DNA of 64,000 nucleotides. It comes from Misgurnus anguillicaudatus. Lineage: Eukaryota > Chordata > Actinopteri > Cypriniformes > Cobitidae. Numbering within the stretch: the stretch's first letter is position 1; the number at the start of each line of letters is the position of its first letter. The position numbers and the translations under genes are program-made. The stretch is from contig NC_073355.2 in NCBI RefSeq assembly GCF_027580225.2, positions 22,193,501-22,257,500 on the forward strand, written 5' to 3'. Below the pieces are notes generated by a model. It was not told the DNA's origin. It searched no databases and saw only the letters and a list, made by a program, of their open reading frames with translations. Below are positions 1-32,310 of this stretch, one piece after another.

Positions 1-149
1 GAACATGCGTTGTGTTGTAATTTAATCAAATTAACACAAAAATATTAAGAAAAAAAATAAATGGATGTTTTGCTAGACTACTTTAGAGCAGAAAAAATAT
101 TTACTGAATATTCATGTATAATAATATTGAAGAAAAATTAGGAAAATGA

Positions 150-1360
150 TGTGTCCATGCCTGATGTTCTCATCCTCCGCAACACTTTTTGAGAACAGTT
201 TAAGCACACATACAGAATTTTAATAAAGTTTGATTTTGAGTGACCAAGCACATCGACCAGTTACTTCAAGATGGCTACCAGGTAAGATCATTTTTTTACA
301 GTTAATTTGAAATATTGTCTTGTCAGAATGCTTACACGACATTTTGATTATCATTACCGCAACAGATGCTTATTAAATGTTAATTTAATTAATAGAAGCA
401 TAATACTTTGATTTTAAATGCATGTGCAGAATCTCCAAATTATGTTCTTTCAGGTTTGTCATGTCATTTTGAAAATATGTCAGTGTTGATGATTTCTGAC
501 TGTTGCGGTAATGAGATTTTTTAGGACAGATTTTTTAAATTATGTTACAAAAAGTGTTAAATGATAAGTAAAAGTTTTTAAATTAATGTTCCCATTTACT
601 CCAGACTTTGTTTTTCAATGTCTGGTGGGAAAAAAAGTAAATTTAAGCAACTTTTACATTTTTATGCTTGACATTTTTAAAACCAAGTTTTCGTGAGAAT
701 CACCCGTTTATATATTTTTAGAAGAAAATTTTCTTGGAAGGCATTTTGTGAAACTTTTGTGAAAATCACAAAAAAATGCTGGAGGGCAACTTTTCAAAAA
801 ATGGCTGGCGGGTAATGAGTTAAGCCCTCTTCTTCCAATGCTGTAAATAGTCATTAAGCATCTAAAATTATATTTATTTCTATGTTTTCTGAGAGGTGTA
901 CTCTCCTAAATGCTAAATCTAATACAAAGATGCGTGAATCCACATATGCGGGTGATTCTCACAAAATCCAGACTTAGAAGGTGTCAGAATTTTTAAAAAG
1001 CCCTTAAAGCCATTTTTTGCACATATAAGATTAAGGTCTGAGCTTACTATAACCATTATTTCCTGTAGAATTATTTACATTTTCTAGATTATCATTATCA
1101 AAAATTATCATTACCGCAACATGATATTACATTAAATATATGCATTTACAAACTCATGTTTCGGTAATGAGAACTAAAAAGTTGTAGGTACTATGAAAAA
1201 CAAAATTTCAACTTTTATCTGGATAGAAAAAATAAGAACTGCTTACCTGGTAGCCAGCTTGGGTGTCAGTCAATTAAGTCCCTTACAACAAAGTTTTTTT
1301 GCAATGATTGAAAATTGTTGCGGAGGATGAGAAAATTGGTCTTGGACACATTTATATTCC
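150..1360. mobile_element. Foldback element with recurring CCGCAAC motif
   Basis: The two ends are inverted copies. TTCTCATCCTCCGCAACA near 166-184 is mirrored at about 1316-1334, and further in GGCTACCAGGTAAG near 273-286 is mirrored at about 1245-1258. Between them TCATTACCGCAACA occurs in both orientations (about 352, 504, 1108, with a variant near 1160). No coding capacity was recognised. More copies of the motif outside (about 1469 and 2733) suggest the true element is larger or that several copies are clustered. Confidence 0.6.
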
Positions 1361-2996
1361 TTATTATTGTCATTGTAAATATTTACAGTATAACATTCAC
1401 TACATTCACAAGCTTTTTATTAAGTAGATTTTTTAAATTATAAATATGTCCAAATCCAGTCATGGACATGTTGCGGTAATGCAACAAAATTGGTTTGTAT
1501 GATGTCATTTGAAATCATGTGCAAAGTAGTACATGAAGAGATGTTTGTAACTATGCTTCTTATTTTGATGGCATTTACTTTTTTATCAAAATATTTCATG
1601 ACACCTCATAAGTCTAATTTCGTGAGAATCGCCCATGCGTGACATTTTTGTTTTAAAACATGCAGAAAACTTGAAAAAAAACTTTTTGGGATAAATCTCA
1701 TTTTGGATAAATCTCATAACACTGACTATTTTCAGCTGTATTCACCAGTATGTGGGTTTAATCTGTTTTTTTGTTCTCTTTCTAACAACTTACAACTTAT
1801 TTAAACAAAAAAGCAGGCTTACCAGATCAACTTTCTCTGATTTAAGCCGTATGTGGGGATCCAGAGAGATCTTGGGTTTGGGAACAGTGGTTGGTCTCAC
1901 TGCAGTGGACGCTGGTGAAAAAGTGAAGCATTGAATCATTGAGTATTTTTAAGAGTCATACCTAAATTTAATGTCACTGCTAGCAGTGCAAAATTTGGCC
2001 TTAATGATTTTCATTGTCTAAAAGCTCAAACAAATGGGTATTATATTAATACAATAAAGATTATAAACTGTACAATAAACTTAAATAAAACATCAGTGTG
2101 TATTGTTAACTGACTCGCTCTCTCTTTCTCTGATCAGCCACCCTCATTGGTCCCTCCCCGAAAGGATTTAACTACCTCCTGATGCTCATGATTGACAGGT
2201 TGAGCTCACATACGTCAGACTCACACAGACTTACAGATACATCCAATGCTGGTAATTCAGGACCAACACAGCACAGCAGGAAGGAATTGATTTAACAGGT
2301 GGGACTGATGGGTCACGCATTCCCTTACAATCCAGGACAACTAAAACAATCCAGATTAATGGCGCTTCTGTTACCAGATTTCACCAGATTTGCACAGCCA
2401 TGAAAAGCCAAGAATATTTACAGCCAAAGCACATACACATGTTTTATGAGACGTCATGTACACAACATTAGAAAAGATAATTCGGATAATGAAGATCAGC
2501 ATTTGTCACAAAATGTCAAAGGGGCCATTCAATTACAATTGTACTTTAATTCTATATCTTAGTAAGTGTGGATGTATAAGCACTGTACACAATATTGATG
2601 TCATGATTGAGACACTGTGCATGTAAACACTGCACAATTCAGAGTTTAAGGTCATGTCAGGCCTTCTTAAATCCTTCCCAACTCTTTCCCTGCCAATGAC
2701 GAGTATTTCCAGCAATCCGTAATACAGTTATTATCCTCCGCAACTTATAAAACCCGGAAGTATCACCCTAGGGCAAACAGCTACATGTTTATTTATGTTT
2801 TGATGATCGCCCTGAATCTGATCTCTATCAAAAGTCCTTCACAAAAATGGAATTATCTCAGATTTTTGCTCAAAATTTTGTGTTTTTGAAGAAACCTAAC
2901 CATATTTGAGAGGTGATAAAAAGAGAACTAATGAATGTAGGATAAAACTTTTTTTTAAAGCAGACGGTCTGTTCTTTCATTTGATATATTGTATGC
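1361..2996. other. AT-rich DNA left of stxbp4 exons, no gene recognised
   Basis: No splice-bounded coding segment could be supported here. Two stray copies of the GTTGCGG/CCGCAAC motif (1469, 2733) and a copy of the CGTGAGAATCGCCC motif (1619) occur, so this is probably repeat-derived. Additional stxbp4 3' exons are expected on the minus strand but none was identified. Confidence 0.4.
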
Positions 2997-2997
2997 T

Positions 2998-3281
2998 TTA
3001 AAGCAACACTATGTAGTTTTTTTACCTTTAAATAATGTCTCTAAAATTATTTCAGTGATAGAACAACTTTTAACTGGACCAATTGTACTGTTGCTGCAAC
3101 CTGAGCAGCCTCCTAGCTGCTACAAGCACACTCTGAAAGTGGCGGTGGAGGGTAGGAAACACAGCCCCACCCCTCCCCCTGCCTGCAGAAGAGTGTCTGA
3201 TACCAGGCACTGTTGCGCTTTTCAACCACATGGGGGAGCTGTAAGTCATTTTTACATGGAAACTACATAGTGTTGCTTTAA
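2998..3281. mobile_element. MITE with TTAA target duplication
   Basis: Terminal inverted repeats AGCAACACTATGTAGTTT begin at 3002 and end at 3277. Each side is flanked by TTAA (2998-3001 and 3278-3281), the target duplication expected of piggyBac-type transposition. The interior is non-coding; the two opposing open frames inside are repeat translations. Confidence 0.8.
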
Positions 3282-3289
3282 ACAAAAGC

Positions 3290-5050
3290 TGGCAGGAAAG
3301 AGTTAAAAACTTTTATTTTTAAAGTAGAGATGCCACAATACTAAATTTCACTTCAGCTACAGATAACCATTAATTAAGAGGGATGCCTGCTGATACCAAT
3401 AGTTTGGTGTTTTACTTGACACGATGACACGATTTTGTAAGAAATGCAAATAAAAACTTTATTCTCTCTTTTTCAACAACACTGTAAAAAATGATGTCAA
3501 CTCAACATATATTTTATGTTATGAAATTAAGTTAAACAAGTCAACTTATCACAAGTCAAAACTTAAAATAGCATGTTGAATTGACTTGCAAAAGCAAGTT
3601 GTTCATGCTGCATTTGTTTTACAGTGAATTTTATGTTTTCAAAGTAAGCAAACCTTTTCCTCAAATTAACATTGGACTAAATTCTGAATATTAAAATAGT
3701 ATCTTTTGAGTTTTATAAATTAATAACATTCAGTTAATTACTATCAACACTAAACATCAATTCGGTAATGTTTCTTAAAGGTGTAGCAGAGGATTTTCTC
3801 GAATTTTAGAAAAGAACCGCCTTATCCACTTTTTAAAAAAATGCAATTGCGCAACACTCCTGATTGACAACTAGGAGGACCAATAGTCTTGATGATCCAC
3901 CCGGAAAAAGAAAATCCTCCACAATACCTTTAACACTTCCAATCCTACTCCCTTGTTTGACGGGAATAATCGGCCAATTATTTTTACCAGCTGATACTGA
4001 TTATTGGCTGATATATCAGTGCATCTCTAGTTTCAAGTACCTATTTGTAAAAAAGTTTTTTTTCTAAAGGCTTAGAAAAAAAAATTCTGAGAAAGTCATA
4101 ACATGTGTTTGCACATGCAACTTAAATGTGATGATTTGTTACTAAATGCAATATCATTCATACAGTATATTCAAGGTATCCAAAAGCACTTTGGCGCCAC
4201 TGTATATCTCTATGCGAAAAACCACAACAATCTCAGTGCTTGGAAAAAAAACTTGACATGTTATTGTTTTCTCTCATAATAATACTTCTTCAAAGTATCT
4301 ACGAGCATAAAATTGACTTAAGTGCCTAGCTCAGTATGGTTTCTATAACAACTTATCAATCCTGTTGTTGTGCCCCGAGAAAGGATTACACGCTATGCAC
4401 TGCAAAAGCAATCTATACTGTACAGCCAGTCAACCGCTGTGAAGTGAGATAACAGCACTATCTGCCTCCACATGAAAGAGGGTTTCCTCCCGTATTTGAT
4501 TACGTCTTTTAAAGTTGAATTGTGTCATTTAAACACCTCACATGCATGAGTACTCCCTAGGGCATCAAGAGATTACGTTTCAACTCGTTGATTAAAATCC
4601 AAACACTGCTACTGACTAATCCTCAATCTTTCTTTCCTATAATAAATAACTGCTTTGTCAGAAATCCTTTCTGTCCAAACGCGCGGGTTTATTTTGTCTG
4701 CTACTTGGATTAAGGCAAAAGGTGTGATGTGTAAGGTGAGTATTCTTAACTTTAAGGCATCTTAACTTTCTTTTTGCCCATTATTACTCTCCTTTATAGG
4801 TTATAACTCAAAGTCTACATCTATTTTAAAAAGACAGTAGCACTGAGTAACACTATTGTAATAGGCTTTAAGGTATGCAGAGCAATAGACCTTGCACAAA
4901 ATCTTGTTTTGAAAGGTTTTGGAATTAGAGGACTTCTTTCAAAAGAAAAATATAAGCCATATTAACATCAAATCATGCACTGCCCAAATATAAGTGACGA
5001 GGGTGCAAAGATAACATACAAATACAATGCTTATTAAGATTTAGATTAAG
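3290..5050. other. Non-coding stretch, no feature recognised
   Basis: AT-rich sequence downstream (in stxbp4 sense) of the last identified exon. It is probably the intron following exon 10. No exon, RNA gene or clear terminal repeat was seen. Confidence 0.4.
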
Positions 5051-5059
5051 ATAACATAC

Positions 5060-25429
<20,370 letters not shown>

Positions 25430-25520
25430 TCAGCGTCGCGTGCCGCATGTCTATTCCACTCGTGATCAACGCCTCGCGGAGCTCCAATAAAGCGCGAGCC
25501 ACATGATCCACTGCTGCAGC
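25430..25520 (-). promoter_or_regulatory. Putative stxbp4 promoter/5' leader
   Basis: A short CpG-dense stretch (GCGTCGCG, CTCGCGGAG, AAGCGCGAGC) sits in an AT-rich neighbourhood immediately upstream of the first coding exon on the minus strand. An ATTGG (inverted CCAAT) pentamer lies about 25487-25491. The transcription start cannot be placed, and a further untranslated exon is possible. Confidence 0.4.
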
Positions 25521-25529
25521 CCTCTAATA

Positions 25530-27740
25530 CCCCTCATCCTAAACAACACCAACTTTGCCCACAGATTAAATCTTATGCAATGAGGCAACAGAAACGAGGG
25601 TCAGTTGTTTTGTGAATACATAAAAACATTTTATCCTCTTTTAAGTCTTAAACTTCTAAAAATGGAACAGGTGGCTCTGGAAAACCAATTATTCACGTGT
25701 ATGTGCGAACTATGGTTTAAATAATGTCTCGTGTGCAAAGCTATCGCAATTCATTGAGGCTTTCAACAACATCAGATTGAACTTTAGATGCACTCTAAGC
25801 TGTCCAATATATGTCTTTTCATATGAGAATTATGTTTTGGCTATAAAAGCTTTGATAATATCCTGCTTACTTGATGCATTGTCTCCAGAAGAAAATAATG
25901 GTAGAATAGCAAAGCTAACTTTTTTGAATAACCAAAAAAGTTGATACAAAATTAACAATATGCATAATAATAATCTATTTAATGTCAGAAAACAAGCGTG
26001 TTATGTGGTAAAATATATTTAACATGTTTACCTAAATTTAATAAACATTTGTGTAACATTTAACACTCTTTAAAATAACATCAGCATATTTTCACTTTTA
26101 CCGTGTATAACACTAAATACTGGAAATAATTTAATGTAACCAATAGTGTAAAAAATGATTTAAAAGTTATTTTTTAACTCCCAAATGAATCCCACTGTAG
26201 TTGAGTAAACTCCAAAATCTGGGAAAGCAAAATTTATGCCAAAGTAGAAAACTCAAAATCCTCTGTTAATTCTGCAAGACATATTTAATCTCTTAAACCA
26301 TCTGTTATTTTAAATAACAATGCCATTGTCTATGATCATTTGATGCAAAGCTAGAGTGTTTTCCTGTCACACAGCAATCAGATTTACACAAACATGTTTG
26401 AGGTAAAATTGATGGATACAATGTTTGACATTGATGGATAAAGTTTTATATATTCTTTCACATAAAATAATGTCCTATAAATAATGTAATGTTTGTTTAG
26501 TGGCCTTTAAATATCTTGACTTAAAAAATGACACACATGCATAATGTAATGAAGCGACTGTACCTGTTAAAGGAGATTACTGTCAGTAAACTCTCTAGTG
26601 TTGCTAGTGGCCCAGTTAGAATCAGAGTGACGCATTGCCTTAAATTAATTGTCAATGTGTAACCCTTTGCTGTCATTTCATTTGACACATGTCCTGTGAC
26701 TCAGGTAGCACTTTTTTATCAACCTGAGCTACAGTCAAAAACAAGTCACACAAAGTTGTTCTGAAAGCTGCTCAAAGTATCATATCATATGTTAAAAATT
26801 TTCTTTTGTGCCTGAAACAATACGGTTATGTAACAAATGTAGGTGATTTTTTTTGCGTGTTTAAATGTATGTGTTTATGTGTTGTGTAAGCTTAAATTAA
26901 TTGCCCCAAGGGGATCAATAAAGCTCTATACTATAAAAGGGAGATATTTTGATAAATGATGGTAGCATATGGTACACATTGCCTTCCATAGCATTTGTTA
27001 TTCCTAATATGGAAGTTAGTAACATAATTTTTTATAATATATCTTCAGCAGAATAAAAAAGTAAATGATGACATAATATATATTTTTGGGTGAACTATCC
27101 CTTTAAGTTTGTTCTTAATTGGTATGCAACATTTTGGATACTGTCACTAGGATCAGTTTACTTTTTGCCTTAATGTTAGAACCGTATTTTCGGAGAGCAT
27201 ATTTTTAGATTACTGACTTCATTAAAGTATAAAGTAAATTATGTTTCTGCTACTCCCCATAATCTGGCAAGCCCCTGTCCAGACTAAGCCTTTCTTGGGC
27301 CAAACTCATAGACTCAAATGATGTCATTTAAGGATTTGCTTCACACTGCTCAGCATCATAAGTAACACACAAAACTACTCTGACTTTTAAACTGTTCTGT
27401 CTGGCTTGCCTTGAAATATTTCTGTAAATCTTCTCATAAGGTTAATATGTCAAGTGTGGTTAGCAGAATCACATATCAAGCTGTAACTCTCAATAATCTG
27501 CTCCTAATACACTACGAGATCACTTCTCCCAATAAATTATTGCACCATGGGCAAGGTTGTCATCAGGGGGCAACCGGGAACATTGCTTCGGTCCTGTGAT
27601 GAGATGAAGCCCACTGAGGTACTTACTGTAGGCTACTCGTATTGACATTTAATTGGCCTGTTTCCCATTTTAGTCAGTATCAGTATTAACAAAATCCCCT
27701 AATAACATTAGATAGAGACTTGTTAGATTTGAGTAAATTC
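25530..27740. other. Divergent intergenic region, no gene recognised
   Basis: AT-rich DNA upstream of both stxbp4 (minus) and ppl (plus). A repeat terminus TTTTTGGGTGAACTATCCCT lies near 27084-27104. No exon or conserved-looking block could be identified by eye. Confidence 0.4.
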
Positions 27741-27743
27741 TTA

Positions 27744-27992
27744 CTATTGATTAGGGCTGCACAATTAATCGCATGCGATTGTCATGATGCGCATCTCATC
27801 AGTGATGGATGAATCGCCTGCGATTATGAATGCAATATTTCCCCTCTTGTCCGTGAACTACGGCTCTGTGTAGTAAATGCTGCTCCATCTGAAAGCAGCT
27901 GATGGCGATTTATTACTAATCAAGGAACCGGCTTTACTGACAAGATGCGCGTGACAATCGCATGTGATTAATAGTGCAGCCCTACTATTGAT
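27744..27992. mobile_element. hAT-type MITE with 8-bp target duplication
   Basis: The element at 27752-27984 has termini TAGGGCTGCACAATTAATCG and its inverse. Each side is flanked by the 8-mer CTATTGAT (27744-27751 and 27985-27992), the duplication size expected of hAT transposases. The interior is non-coding and contains CGCATGCGATTGTC-type inverted blocks. Confidence 0.85.
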
Positions 27993-28004
27993 TTAAATTC
28001 AGTC

Positions 28005-28650
28005 TAATGCTGCGTTTACACCAGCCGAGGTAGAGTGATTTCAATGTTAAGTCAATGTGAAGACGCATTGACGCGCGTCTGGAAGTCTCGCTGTGCGGAT
28101 GAGGCTTTTAGCGTGAAAGGCGCGATTCCGCCTCGTTTGCGCGAATGGCACGGTACGCGCGAATGGTGCTTTTTGTGCATTTTGCGTTTGACGCGAATTT
28201 GCCGCTGACACCCGAGTTGAACATTTAAATTTTGGCAGAATTTTGCACCGCGTTAACCAATCAGGAGCCTGCTTGCTGCTGTGGCGGCAGCCCTGCCCGG
28301 AGTCACTTATTCAACCTGAAGGAACACTTGATATTGTAAGCAGTCACCCGGAGCTATACAACACAAGTTCTTTTTCTATAGAGACAGGAATAAAAAGGAC
28401 CTCGCTTGGAAGAGTGTCAGTGAGGACATCGGGCAACCTGGTAAGTTGTAATACACATTTCACTTTTGAGTCACGTGACGTTTATCGACCCGCGCCGGTA
28501 ACTCTCTTGATAAATGCACAATCAACATCAGTCATCTTGCAAACAGACAACGAAATAGCACTTGCCCCTCCCACAGGAAGCAGATTTTTGACTAGGCGCG
28601 GTAGACGCGATTTTGACGCCTGAAACGCGGTTGGTGTAAACGCAGCGTTA
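28005..28650. mobile_element. DNA transposon fragment with MADF remnant
   Basis: Inverted termini TAATGCTGCGTTTACACCA and (opposite strand) TAACGCTGCGTTTACACCAA delimit about 645 bp. The interior is CpG-rich compared with its surroundings and carries a broken MADF-domain coding segment, consistent with a deleted copy of a Harbinger-like (ISL2EU-type) element. Confidence 0.75.
28327..28440 (+). pseudogene. MADF-domain (transposon accessory protein) remnant
   Basis: One frame reads LDIVSSHPELYNTSSFS. After a one-base shift the next reads YRDRNKKDLAWKSVSEDIGQ followed by a GTAAG donor-like site. Together these match the MADF fold signature (HPELYD, RDRxKKxxAWxxVSE) of Harbinger-type accessory proteins. 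The frameshift and absence of a downstream exon mark it as dead. Confidence 0.65.
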
Positions 28651-29960
28651 GCAGGTGGCCTTTATGCATGGTACAAGTCCTGCAACTTTAACCTAATGTG
28701 CCACTGAGACAGAAATAGAAGAGTTTTACTACTTTACTCTAAAAATCCTGGTTGTGCCTACATTTGTAAAGCCTGATGCTAAGGGGCTAAAAATAATCTA
28801 TCAGGGCAGCCTCTGTAATACGGGAGACAGCTGTTTATTCAAAATTCTGCCATGCACATAAATGGCAAGAAGAGGAAAGCTCAGGCAGATATTATGCACT
28901 GGAAGGCTTACCATAAGACAGTGCAAGAAGAGATTATTTAAAGTACTGGAACATCCTCAAAATTCTGCATTGTGATTAAAATAAACTCAGTAAATGCATA
29001 ACTCTTCCTAGGTCAAAAATATATGTGTGTTATTGTGTATATTTCATTTCTGCTGTGTCTGCATGTCTGAATCATTCATATGATGTTAATCTCACAGCCC
29101 TATCTCCACCAGCACTCATCCTGTACTCTCAGAGAAAAAGATACAAAAGTTGTCAAAAGGCCATAATATGTAACATTTTGGTAGAAAAATAAGATCTACA
29201 TTTGAGGTATCAATATGTATGCTCTGGTTTATTCGGAAAGAAACAGTACAGCTGATCCGTCTTTCATAAATCTGATAAAATGACTCTTTGGATATATGAA
29301 GGATGCAATACTACTCGTACTCAAGATAAACATGGGATAAGCAGAAACAGCGTGGTTTGTAAGCTTTAATAATTTACTTGCTTTCAAACTTAAAACTACG
29401 TTTAACATGAGAAAAAACACATCAACCACTCACAAAAGAAAAAATATACATTAAACATGTACATAATGTATGTACAAGCACACACCTACATATGCATGTA
29501 CTGGTATCTGTATACATGTATACACCTACAGTACAAACAACCTCATCATTTCTGCATAAAACACACAGACAGAGACCTATCCTTTTTTCTTCCAGCAGCC
29601 ATGGCAACTACACATTGCATCAGAACTTTAATCATCAAATCTGCACAGTGGGTTGTTATCAGATTATCGGATAATCCAGTTCACATTGAGAAATCATAAC
29701 GGCTGGAGATACACTTTGGAATATCAGTTTTTGGTTCGTTCGTCTTGGGTTTCGTCAAGGAGAAGATCATTCAACATGCCACCCATTACACAAGTGATGG
29801 ATGGAAAATGAGGCTTGCAGCTTTTATCAAGTGCCAAGTTTCCATGCAGCACCCAGTGTGGTGAAATGGGTTAATCTGAAATGGTCTAAAAAGCCCGTCT
29901 GACCTGTTTCCTAGCTGCTGTGTTCTGGGCTCATGAGTGCTCTCTAAAGGAAATGCATAG

Positions 29961-30033
29961 AAACGCAATGGGAATCAAAACCCCAACCTTTGCGTTGCTA
30001 ACTCAATGCTCTATACCGATTGCGCTAAATGAA
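29961..30033 (-). repeat. tRNA-derived SINE head (pseudo-tRNA)
   Basis: On the minus strand it reads TAGCGCAATCGGTATAGAGC (A-box-like) and, further on, GGTTTTGATTCCC (B-box-like), with TTAGCA in the anticodon-loop position. Two other degenerate relatives lie on the plus strand at 44731 and 45622. Mismatched stems argue against a working tRNA. Confidence 0.6.
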
Positions 30034-30827
30034 AACATATTGACCTTTTCTCTTGCTTGATAAAACCAGCATAAATAATACACCAGTGAAAGTATTTAGA
30101 AATTGTTGGAGGCATCTCATGTTACACTGTTTGTATTTGATTTTTTGTAGACCTATATGCTGAATTTATAAATTGTGTTTATTATGCAATCATGTAAAAC
30201 CTTTTCAGATGTGATTCAACATACACACTTTGATAATGATCCACAACACTACACCTAAGCCTACTGACTACATACTAATCATACTAACTCATGTCTGTTG
30301 TCTTTATGAATTCCACTCTGTAAAGAGCAATCAATGATCCACTGCAAGGCTGACACAACAAACCAGTTAATTATGCAGAACCACATTATCATGCAGGATT
30401 GATAAAAACAGGTCAGATGAAACATAGTCAGCAAAAAATTATTAATTATATTCAAACTTGAATTAGATATTTAATATAAATCATATAAATCAATCAGTTT
30501 TAAGTGCAATAGTTAAACAGCATCATAACATCATGGTAATTTTGTTTTATTTTAAAGGGGACATTTCGTCCCCTTGGAATTATAAGGTTCTATCTAACAT
30601 TTTTGTCAAAATTGAGTTATTCACATATTCTTACTCTGTGACAACTTATTTACATTATGTGATGTTTTATTTTAAGTTTTGTACATTTTGGGACGTTTTA
30701 TTAAACAAACAAAAAGGTTCTATCTACAAAATCAAACTCTAAGTTGGCTCTATAAGGTTCTATCTGCGTGAGCTAATCAGCACTTTGAATGCACAGAAGG
30801 GGACCAATCAGGATCAACTTTATGGGG

Positions 30828-31063
30828 TGGTTTCTCAGACAGGGATTATCTTAAACCAGAACTAGAACTTAGTTTCATTAGAAAATATTTAACAAACATG
30901 CCTTACTAAAACTATTACTTGTGTGCATTTTGAGGCTAAACAAAGGGCAGTGATGTATTTTAAGATATTTCAGTGCAAGTTGTTTTCAGTTTGGACAGCT
31001 CTTACATTTATTTTATTCTAGGACTAGTTTAATCCCTGTCTGTGAAACTGTCCCTATATGTGG
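30828..31063. repeat. Dispersed repeat, copy 1 of 3
   Basis: A block of about 230 bp includes ATGCCTTACTAAAA, TTACTTGTGTGCATTTTGAG and CAGTGCAAGTTGTTTTCAGT. The same order of blocks recurs at 44781-45014 (plus) and 52978-53191 (inverted). Identity is unknown; it may be a SINE tail or foldback element. Confidence 0.7.
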
Positions 31064-31191
31064 TGTTGCCGGCTTTGTCCTTGACAACAGGAAAAATCAC
31101 AGACACACAATATCTGTGAGGATTATGGCACGCAACGCAAAGTTTTGAAGAAACCTTAAGATCGACAGCCCGAATTTTAGGCAAGTTCACC

Positions 31192-31806
31192 CTACTGTAA
31201 AATCCAGCTAAAGCTGGTGAGATGGTTTTAGCTGGTCTCCCAGCTTGGTTTTTGCTGGTATTGCTGGTATAGCAAGCTGGTCTAGCTGTGTTTTATGTCA
31301 CTTTTTAAGCTGGTCTAGCGGTGTTTTGGTCATTTTTTAAGCTGGTCTAGCGGTGTTTTGGTCACTTTTTAAGCTGGTCTAGCTGTGTTTTGGTCATTTT
31401 TTAAGCTGGTCTAGCTGTGTTTTGGTCACTTTTTAAGCTGGTCTAGCTGTGTTTTGGTCACTTTTTAAGCTGGTCTAACTGTGTTTTGGTCACTTTTTAA
31501 GCTGGTCTAGCTGTGTTTTGGTCACTTTTTAAGCTGGTCTAGCTGTGTTTTGGTCACTTTTTAAGCTGGTCTAGCTGTGTTTTGGTCATTTTTTAAGCTG
31601 GTCTAGCTGTGTTTTGGTCACTTTTTAAGCTGGTCTAGCTGTGTTTTGGTCACTTTTTAAGCTGGTCTAGCTGTGTTTTGGTCACTTTTTAAGTTGGTCT
31701 AGCTTTGCCAGGCTGGTTGGACCAGCTTACAACAGCTACTGCCACCTTAAAGCAGCTAAAACCAGCTACCAGCTTATGCTGGTCTTTGCTGGATTTTTCA
31801 GTAGGG
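31192..31806. mobile_element. Foldback element around a minisatellite
   Basis: Ends read CCTACTGTAAAATCCAGC and, inverted, CCCCTACTGAAAAATCCAGC. Many AGCTGG/CCAGCT units lie in the arms, and the centre is a 32-bp tandem array (31276-31710). A shorter relative at 32071-32310 carries the array unit in the opposite orientation. Confidence 0.75.
31276..31710. repeat. 32-bp minisatellite, about 13 units
   Basis: Consecutive units of the form TTTTTAAGCTGGTCTAGCTG plus TGTTTTGGTCAC repeat with few substitutions (CTAGCG or CTAACT variants, CATT for CACT). The period is 32 bp. Confidence 0.92.
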
Positions 31807-32070
31807 GCAGTCTTTTTTAGGTCTTGCTGAGGAGATTGTTTTCATAGTTAGACACCACACTAGCCAGCAGTGCTAGCTTCTTAGTTCCTGATATTAAGAG
31901 GCAAGCACTAAGATAAAAAATACAGAAATAACAAACTAACCTATCATACCCAAAATAGTTACAGTAAGTTATGATCGTTATGTCCAAATGGAAACATGTG
32001 AAAGATCATTAAAGCAGTTACCTCAGTATTAAAATTATTTCAGAATGATTGTAGCCTGTAGCTGCTCAAT

Positions 32071-32310
32071 CCTACTGAAAAATACAGCAAAGACCAGCAT
32101 AAGCTGGTAGCTGGTTTTACCTGGTTTAAGGTGGCAGTAGCTAAGTCCAGCTAGACCAGCTTAAAAAGTGACCAAAACACAGCTAGACCAGCTTACTACA
32201 CCAGCAAACCTGCTAAAACCAAGCTGGGAGACCTGCTAAAACCAAGTTTTGAGACCAGCTCAAACCAGCTCAACAGCTTATGCTGGTCTTAGCTGGATTT
32301 TTTTAGTAGG
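32071..32310. mobile_element. Second AGCTGG foldback element
   Basis: Begins CCTACTGAAAAATACAGC and ends GCTGGATTTTTTTAGTAGG. Internally it carries CTAGACCAGCTTAAAAAGTG, the reverse complement of the 32-bp minisatellite unit of the neighbouring element. It has no coding content. Confidence 0.75.

Noticed and set aside
28243..28623. 126-codon open frame as a real gene
   Set aside because: Only the central part resembles a MADF domain, and in a shifted frame; it lies inside a transposon with clear terminal repeats.
31276..31710. Regular 32-bp repeats that could suggest a CRISPR array
   Set aside because: Units are directly tandem with no unique spacers, lie inside a foldback transposon, and the genome is vertebrate.
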